A DNA stretch of 64,000 bases. Source: an uncultured Opitutaceae bacterium (lineage in GTDB: Bacteria > Verrucomicrobiota > Verrucomicrobiia > Opitutales > Opitutaceae). Under the pieces are notes generated by a model, which saw nothing but the letters and a program-made list of their open reading frames with translations, had not been told where the DNA came from and searched no databases. The stretch is from NCBI GenBank assembly GCA_903891325.1, contig CAITEC010000042.1, forward strand, positions 31,988-95,987, given 5' to 3'. Made by a program: the position numbers and the translations under genes. Shown piece after piece: positions 59,311 to 64,000 of this stretch (position 1 is its first letter; every line of letters starts with the position of its first letter).

Positions 59311-60806
59311 GGGTCGATCTCCGCCGGGTAGTGTTTGAGGATGGACTCCGCGAAGCGCGCGAGGCCGGTGCCGTGCCCGCAGAGGCTGGAGAGCTTGAGC
59401 GCGGTGACCAGCTCCCGGCACTCCTTCAGCTCGGCCGGGCCCGCCCGGCCGTCGAGGGCCCGGTCGAAGATCCGCTCCACCCGGCCGCTTCCGCTGCGGC
59501 AGGGCGTGCACTTGCCGCACGACTCATAGGATCCGAAGGAGAAGACGTGCTGGACGAGCTCCGGGATGGAGGTGTTCTGGTCGAAGGCGACCACGCCGCC
59601 GTGCCCGACGCCCGCGCCGATTGCGGCCAATTCGTCGAACCCAAGCGGCGTGTCGATCAGGTGCGGCGGGATCATCCCGATGATGGGCCCGCCGATCAGG
59701 ACGCCCTTGAGGGTGCCGCCGTCCCGGAGGCCGCCGCCGAGCTCCTCGACGATGTGCCGGACGGTGACGCCGAACTCGACCTCGTAGAGGCCGGGCCGCG
59801 CGAAGAGGGAGTTGAGGGACAGGGCCTTGGTGCCGCGGCTCCGCGAAAAACCGAACGCGGCATACGCCTCGGCGCCGTGCAGGACAATCCACGGCACGTT
59901 CACGAGCGTCTCGACATTGTTCACGAGCGTGGGCCGGCCGAACAGCCCGCTCTCGGTCGGGTAGGGCGGGCGGGCCATGACCTCGGGCCTTTTCCCCTCA
60001 ATGGACCTCAGCAGCGACGTCTCCTCGCCGCAGACATAGCTGCCGTGGCCGGCGGTGACCTCCAGCTCGAACGCGAATTTTGAGCCGGCGACCGACGGGC
60101 CGAGCCATCCCGCGGCGCGGGCATCCTCCACGGCGGAGCGCAGGATCGAGATCGCCAGCGGATACTCGGCTCGGACGTAAATGAAGCCCCGGGTCGCGCC
60201 CACGGCGAAGCCGGCCAGGATCATTCCCTCGATCAGGGTGTGGGGATCGTCCTCCATGAGGTAGCGGTCGATGTAGGCGCCCGCGTCGCCCTCGTCGGCA
60301 TTGGCGACGACGTACTTGACGCCCGGCGGCTGCTGGGCGACGGCGCGCCACTTGCGCCCCGTCGGAAAGCCGGCGCCCCCGCGCCCGCGAAGCCCGGACT
60401 TGTCGACGGCGTCGAGGACCAGGGCGGGCGCGCCCGCCACGGCCTGCGCGATCGCGCGGTAGCGGCCCTGGGACAGCGCGCCGCTGAGCGACCGGGCGCC
60501 GCCCGCCGCGATCCGCCCCAGGACGATTCCCTCGCGCGAGCACACCCGCACGGGCGGAAGCTGCGCAATCTGCCCCTTGGCGGGGGACGCAAAGCACTCG
60601 CCCAGGCAGTAGACGCGGGGGTCGTTGCCCATTGCCTCGGCCCAGCGGCCGGGGTTCAGATGGCGCGCGGCGAAGCACGCGGTGCCCTGGCAGGCCCTGC
60701 CCTGGAATTCGCCGTGGCGGAGATGGTAAAACGACGCGACGTCGTCGCTCAGCTCGTGCGAGCCGTTCGCGCCTGCCGTGTCATGGGGTGCCTGGGTTGG
60801 GGACAT
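59298..60806 (-). CDS. fdhB: Formate dehydrogenase NADH-binding subunit with compact NuoE-like head
   Basis: This 502-residue subunit passes electrons from formate to NAD. Residues 25-95 carry Cys39, Cys44, Cys67 and Cys71 (CQGTAC and CLGEC), the 2Fe-2S pattern of NuoE/FdsG but without that protein's usual N-terminal helices. The rest is NuoF-like: FMN loop GRGGAGFPTGRKW, NADH region ANADEGDAGAYIDRY, and the 4Fe-4S site SCGKCTPCRSG with a later CGHG. I start at the ATG ending at 60806, upstream sequence being poorly conserved. It lies 84 bases after the pseudopilin stop, probably in its own operon with fdhA. Confidence 0.92.
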   Translation of the reverse strand: MSPTQAPHDTAGANGSHELSDDVASFYHLRHGEFQGRACQGTACFAARHLNPGRWAEAMGNDPRVYCLGECFASPAKGQIAQLPPVRVCSREGIVLGRIAAGGARSLSGALSQGRYRAIAQAVAGAPALVLDAVDKSGLRGRGGAGFPTGRKWRAVAQQPPGVKYVVANADEGDAGAYIDRYLMEDDPHTLIEGMILAGFAVGATRGFIYVRAEYPLAISILRSAVEDARAAGWLGPSVAGSKFAFELEVTAGHGSYVCGEETSLLRSIEGKRPEVMARPPYPTESGLFGRPTLVNNVETLVNVPWIVLHGAEAYAAFGFSRSRGTKALSLNSLFARPGLYEVEFGVTVRHIVEELGGGLRDGGTLKGVLIGGPIIGMIPPHLIDTPLGFDELAAIGAGVGHGGVVAFDQNTSIPELVQHVFSFGSYESCGKCTPCRSGSGRVERIFDRALDGRAGPAELKECRELVTALKLSSLCGHGTGLARFAESILKHYPAEIDPCFK

Positions 60807-60890
60807 GGATCCGCGGCCGCGGAATCCGTTCCCCGCGGCCAACCGCCCCAACGTGCAACACGGCGGGCCGCCGATCAATCCCAGATTCAA

Positions 60891-61907
60891 TCAATCCTGG
60901 ACGGTGATCTCGCAGTTGTCGCGCAGGATGAACTGGGAGAAGAGAAGGCCCGCGGGCGGGGGCGCGGTCCCGCGGTAGGCCTGGATCAGGCGGCCGCCGA
61001 GGACGCCGGGGATCGACACCACCCCGCTGTTCGCCGGGACGGCGGCCGCGCCGCCGGCCGTCGTGCCGTTGATGTTGTAGTAGACGTAACAATTGTCGGT
61101 GGGGTGGGTGTCGTTGATCGTCATCGTGAACTTCGGGCAGACGATCCGCTGGACGCACAGCTGCCAGAGCCGGCCGGAACCCGACGGGGCGCCCAGCCAG
61201 GCCCGGGCCTGGGCGGGCGTGAGCGCCGCCGTCCACGTGGCCGGCAGTTGCGCGGCCGGAGCGGCCCAGTTCGTGTTCCAGATGTCGTTGAACAGGGCGA
61301 GGTCGGCGGGATCCTGGGGATTGGAGGGGTTAGGGAGCGCCGGGATCGCGAGCTGCCCGGGCGGGGCCATCAGCGACAGGATGAGGAAGCGCTGCTGGCC
61401 GGCCTCGGCCGCGGGACCGATCAGCATCATGCGGGTGTTGCCGTCGGGATTGGCCAGGATCGCGGCGACCTGCGGCTGGAGGGCGGCGGTCGGGGCCACG
61501 CCGGGCTGCGGGGCGAAGCCCATCTGGCGGGAGACCTTTGCAAACCAGTCGAAGGCGTTCGTGGTCCCCGGCACGTACGCCGGGTCGAGCGAGGTCGAGA
61601 AGGCGGTGGGATCCACCCCGGCCGGGATCGCGCCGGCCACCGCCGCCACGTTCGTGCCCTCGAGGTCCGCCGACTCGAAGGTGGCCTGCACCGCCGCCGC
61701 CATGGCCTGGAGGGTCGCCGTCTCCGCGCCCGCGCGGGCCTGCAGGATCCGGGTCCCGATCGCCGGGGCGACGGTCGCAAGGATGATCCCGATCACCGCG
61801 CAGACGCAGGCGAGCTCGACGAGCGTGAATCCGGAACCAGGCCTGAAGGTGGAGCGCGATCTCCGAGCGCGCTGAGCGACCCCGTCGCTGTGTTTATCGC
61901 GTGACAT
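60891..61907 (-). CDS. Type II secretion/type IV pilus-like pseudopilin
   Basis: This 338-residue protein has the prepilin cleavage motif in PGSGFTLVELACVCAVIGII, with cleavage expected after the Gly and Glu at mature position 5, followed by one hydrophobic helix. The large soluble part is Ala/Pro-rich with two cysteine pairs, as in verrucomicrobial G-like pseudopilins. The 26-residue leader (from the ATG ending at 61907) includes residues read from a GGTGGAGCGCGATCTCC repeat. Its start overlaps the end of the GspF/PilC gene by 14 bases, so they are translated together. Confidence 0.88.
   Translation of the reverse strand: MSRDKHSDGVAQRARRSRSTFRPGSGFTLVELACVCAVIGIILATVAPAIGTRILQARAGAETATLQAMAAAVQATFESADLEGTNVAAVAGAIPAGVDPTAFSTSLDPAYVPGTTNAFDWFAKVSRQMGFAPQPGVAPTAALQPQVAAILANPDGNTRMMLIGPAAEAGQQRFLILSLMAPPGQLAIPALPNPSNPQDPADLALFNDIWNTNWAAPAAQLPATWTAALTPAQARAWLGAPSGSGRLWQLCVQRIVCPKFTMTINDTHPTDNCYVYYNINGTTAGGAAAVPANSGVVSIPGVLGGRLIQAYRGTAPPPAGLLFSQFILRDNCEITVQD
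61848..61873. repeat. Repeat unit read in frame within a prepilin leader
   Basis: This 26-base copy of the GGTGGAGCGCGATCTCC...GAGCGCGCT unit lies entirely inside the pseudopilin coding sequence and is translated (as RARRSRSTF on the minus strand), giving the leader its basic residues. The other copies are intergenic (28464, 52675, 52721). Confidence 0.8.
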
Positions 61908-63117
61908 AGACGACCTGGTAGAGGGCCTGGAAAAAGGAGATCATCACCGTCCCCGCGCCGGCAACCATCAGGACGGTCAGGAGCGGATTGAGCACGGCGA
62001 TCGCCGCTGCGATCCGCCTTCGGGCCGCGGCGTTGAAATGATCGGCGACGCGGTCCATCGACTCGGGAAGCCGCCCGGACTGCTCGCCGACGTCGATCGC
62101 CATGCAGGCGATCGGCGGGAACAGCCCGCTCTGCGCGAACGCGTTGCCGACCGTGGCGCCCCCGCTGGTCATCGCCGCCCGCATTTCCTCCAGGGCGGCG
62201 CGGATGGCGCGGTTGCCCGCCGACCGCGCGCAAAGCCCGACGATCTCGGGGGCGGGCTTGCCGGCCCGGTAGAGCGAGGAAAAGGCCCGGCAGACCAGCG
62301 CGGTGGAAATGTCCCGGTAGATCGGCCCCACCCAGGGAAGGCGGAGAAACCAGCGGTCCGTCAGGAGCCGCACCCTGGGAATCCGCCGGAGTCCGGCCGC
62401 GGCGATCGGGATCGCCGCGCCCGCGAGCGCGAGCCCCGCGAGGTGGCCCCGGAACCATCCCGAGGCCGCGATCATGCGGCGGGCCAGCGGGGGCAGCCCA
62501 CCGCCGAGGGAACCGAGCAGGGCGGCGAGCCGGGGAAAGACCACGCCCAGGAGAAGCGCGTACAGGCCCGCCGCCATCGCCAGGACGAAGAGGGGGTACG
62601 CGCATGCGTTGAGGACCTGCCGGCGATTGCCGTCGTCGTACGCGGCCCTCTCGGCGAGTTCGGCGAACCTCACGGCGAGCCGGGCCGCCCCGCCTTCCTC
62701 GCCCGCCTCGATTGCCGTGACCACGCCCGGCGGAAAGCTCCCCGGAAAGAGCGAAAGGGCCTGCGACAGGCTGGTGCGGGACTCCGCGACCTGGGCGTGG
62801 ACCACGCGAAGGACGCGGCGCGTCCGCGCGTCGGGGAACCGGTCCTTGAGCCGGTTCAGGGCGTCCGCGATCAGGACGCCGGAGGAGAGCAGGGTTTCCA
62901 TCTGGCGGAAGAACTCGATCCGGTGGACGGTCGCGATTCGCGTGCGCGCCCGGATGCGCGGCGCCCGGGCCGCCGGCGCGATCCGCTCCACGAAGAATCC
63001 TCCCTCGCGCAGCCGGGCGCAGGCGTCGGCCTCGTCGCGGCCCGCCACCCGCCGGCGCCTCCGCCCCCCTTCCGGGGTCACTGCCGTTGCGATGAAGTCG
63101 CGCATGGGCCGGGTCAC
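61894..63117 (-). CDS. Type II secretion/type IV pilus inner-membrane protein GspF/PilC
   Basis: This 407-residue protein has two tandem T2SF domains with helices at about residues 165-200 and 375-400. HRIEFFRQMETLLSSGVLIADALNRLKD opens domain one and CRAFSSLYRAGKPAPEIVGLC opens domain two, each with the GxxL/GE motifs (IEAGEEGGAA and IDVGEQSGRL). It forms the membrane platform that, with an ATPase not in this window, assembles the pseudopilus. It starts at a GTG overlapping the stop of the gene before it by four bases and overlaps the pseudopilin after it. Confidence 0.92.
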   Translation of the reverse strand: MTRPMRDFIATAVTPEGGRRRRRVAGRDEADACARLREGGFFVERIAPAARAPRIRARTRIATVHRIEFFRQMETLLSSGVLIADALNRLKDRFPDARTRRVLRVVHAQVAESRTSLSQALSLFPGSFPPGVVTAIEAGEEGGAARLAVRFAELAERAAYDDGNRRQVLNACAYPLFVLAMAAGLYALLLGVVFPRLAALLGSLGGGLPPLARRMIAASGWFRGHLAGLALAGAAIPIAAAGLRRIPRVRLLTDRWFLRLPWVGPIYRDISTALVCRAFSSLYRAGKPAPEIVGLCARSAGNRAIRAALEEMRAAMTSGGATVGNAFAQSGLFPPIACMAIDVGEQSGRLPESMDRVADHFNAAARRRIAAAIAVLNPLLTVLMVAGAGTVMISFFQALYQVVYVTR

Positions 63118-63638
63118 CGGGGCATCCTGACCAGGACCGGCTGCTCCTGCACCGGCACCTCGATCAGGATCGGGCCGCGTCGCAGCGTCACGGAGCCGGC
63201 GCCGATGGCCTCCACGACCAGGTCGTCGACCCGGTCCCCCGCGCAGCAGGTCTCCCCGTTTATCACCGCTGACGCGCCGCGGGCGCCGCCCGCCCTGAGC
63301 GCCGCCTGGACCGCCAGCGGCACCTCCCTCACCGCCGGCTTCGGGCGGTGGCGGACGCGGAAGGGATTGGGCTGGGAATCCGCGTCAGGTTGCGCGGCGG
63401 CGGCCACCAGGTCGATGACCCCGTCCTGATTGGGCGCAAGTGGGGCGGCAGCGGCGGGGGCCGCAGCCGGGTCCGGGGGCGGGATTGAGGGGACGGGCGC
63501 CCGAGGCGGGGACTGCGTTCCCTGTTCCCCGAGCACTGCGAGGTCGGCCGCCCGGATCACCGGGGGCAATTCCGGCTCGGATCCCGCGAAGGCGGGGGCG
63601 ACCAGGGCGAAGAGAAGGAGGAAAGTCCGCGGCTTCAC
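63114..63638 (-). CDS. GspC/PilP-like periplasmic protein
   Basis: This 174-residue protein has a signal peptide (MKPRTFLLLFALVAPAFAG from the GTG ending at 63638), a Pro/Ala-rich linker of about 60 residues, and a small C-terminal domain beginning near residue 130. There AVINGETCCAGDRVDDLVVEAIGAGSVTLRRG is the homology-region pattern of GspC, PilP and relatives, which link the secretin to the inner-membrane platform. It is coupled to the GspF gene by a four-base overlap. Exact subfamily is not certain. Confidence 0.7.
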   Translation of the reverse strand: MKPRTFLLLFALVAPAFAGSEPELPPVIRAADLAVLGEQGTQSPPRAPVPSIPPPDPAAAPAAAAPLAPNQDGVIDLVAAAAQPDADSQPNPFRVRHRPKPAVREVPLAVQAALRAGGARGASAVINGETCCAGDRVDDLVVEAIGAGSVTLRRGPILIEVPVQEQPVLVRMPR

Positions 63639-63672
63639 GCTTCTATAATGACAAGTGCACCGTGTATCAGTT

Positions 63673-63792
63673 GTAGCCGGGGTCCCAGACCCCGGACCGG
63701 CCTCCCGTCTCCACTGCGTTCCGCTGGGCAAGCTCCTGGGCCGGGGATTGGGATAGGACCCCAAGCACCGGGGTCTGGGACCCCGGCTACAT
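63673..63792. repeat. TAGCCGG palindromes in opposite orientation
   Basis: 63673-63695 reads GTAGCCGGGGTCCCAG then ACCCCGG. Its exact reverse complement lies within the 40-bp unit at 63753-63792, which differs from the unit at 13146-13185 by one base. The two form a widely spaced inverted pair in the gap between the GspC/PilP-like gene and the last, partial gene. This 171-bp gap must also hold the pilus operon promoter, which I cannot identify. Confidence 0.75.
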
Positions 63793-63809
63793 TCGATCCA
63801 ATGCGCCGC

Positions 63810-64000
63810 TCACTCCTTTGCCAGGCGCGCCTTGTGCCGCGCGCCCTCCAGCTTCTCCTTTTGTTTCCGATGGGTGTCCAAGGCGTGCATCGCGATCTTG
63901 AAGCCGTCCCCGGGCGAGTCCGCGCCGAGGCAGTCCGCGAAGGTCCGCAGCCCGAATCCCGCCGCCTCGCGGACCGGGGAGGGAGCGCGCGGCGCCGGGC
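63810..64000 (-). CDS. Partial gene, C-terminal end of an unrecognised protein
   Basis: The minus strand is open from the window edge to a stop at 63810, giving about 62 residues: PREAAGFGLRTFADCLG-like text and an alpha-helical, highly charged tail (HRKQKEKLEGARHKARLAKE). The last helix is basic and could be a coiled coil or nucleic-acid-facing tail. The start lies beyond the window. No family is recognised, and a chance open frame in GC-rich DNA is possible. Confidence 0.4.
   Translation of the reverse strand, partial: PAPRAPSPVREAAGFGLRTFADCLGADSPGDGFKIAMHALDTHRKQKEKLEGARHKARLAKE

Noticed and set aside
56692-59331. 879-codon open frame opposite fdhA
   Set aside because: It has no recognisable motif and lies antisense to a complete formate dehydrogenase gene.

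Overview
The window is high-GC bacterial DNA, about two thirds G+C by eye. It looks like a chromosomal piece of a Verrucomicrobiota or Planctomycetota member, with Verrucomicrobiota (Opitutales-like) the better guess. The evidence is a c-type cytochrome/DUF1549/DUF1553 protein paired with a DUF1501 protein, a second DUF2231/cytochrome protein, a verrucomicrobial-style pseudopilin operon, two HDOD proteins and abundant sugar catabolism. No rRNA, tRNA, CRISPR array, phage or insertion sequence was recognised. No gene-free gap exceeds about 190 bp.

Layout. 1-2.4 kb: a DUF3568 lipoprotein and two convergent HDOD proteins. 2.4-6.3 kb: araBAD for L-arabinose. 6.3-10.6 kb: an aldo/keto reductase, a TIM-barrel isomerase and a zinc dehydrogenase, divergent from an ACS-type MFS carrier across an 11-bp inverted repeat. 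10.6-14.2 kb: a secreted trypsin/PDZ protein, a DUF4405 b-type cytochrome with a small membrane partner, and a PhyH-type dioxygenase. 14.2-22.7 kb: xylA, xylB and a hydroxyacid dehydrogenase, bracketed by two paralogous secreted prolyl oligopeptidases. 22.7-28.1 kb: fdhD, a MOSC protein, a MobA-kinase fusion, an enolase-like protein with altered active-site residues, and an MFS carrier, in one tightly packed run. 28-33.3 kb: RidA, an M81 protein, a class III aminotransferase, an SDR and a DSD1-type PLP enzyme, plausibly amino-acid-derivative catabolism. 33.3-37.2 kb: an orphan antitoxin with a beheaded toxin, then pyruvate carboxylase. 37.3-43.7 kb: a DapA-family lyase, YhcH, RraA, a threonine synthase-like enzyme, a mutarotase-like protein, an aspartoacylase-like protein and an SDR. 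43.8-44.3 kb: higA with a truncated higB. 44.3-52.6 kb: the planctomycete-type cytochrome/DUF1501 operon. 52.8-56.6 kb: a sialidase-like protein, a carrier protein, an adenylating ligase and an unrecognised protein in one operon. 56.6-60.8 kb: an NAD-linked molybdo-/tungsto-formate dehydrogenase. 60.9-63.6 kb: a pseudopilin, a GspF/PilC protein and a GspC/PilP-like protein. The window ends in a partial gene.

How they fit together. Arabinose and xylose both feed xylulose 5-phosphate. The ACS-family carriers and the dehydrogenases suggest use of further sugar acids. FdhD and the MobA domain could mature the formate dehydrogenase encoded about 35 kb away.

Between the genes lie three families of short intergenic repeats: heptamer-built inverted repeats, a GGTGGAGCGCGATCTCC family, and a TGTAGCCGG palindrome family. 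They sit mostly at convergent gene ends. One is read in frame inside a prepilin leader and one touches a broken higB.

The best candidates for something undescribed are (1) the MobA-kinase fusion plus non-canonical enolase and carrier, and (2) the carrier protein-ligase-unknown protein cassette coupled to a sialidase-like gene.
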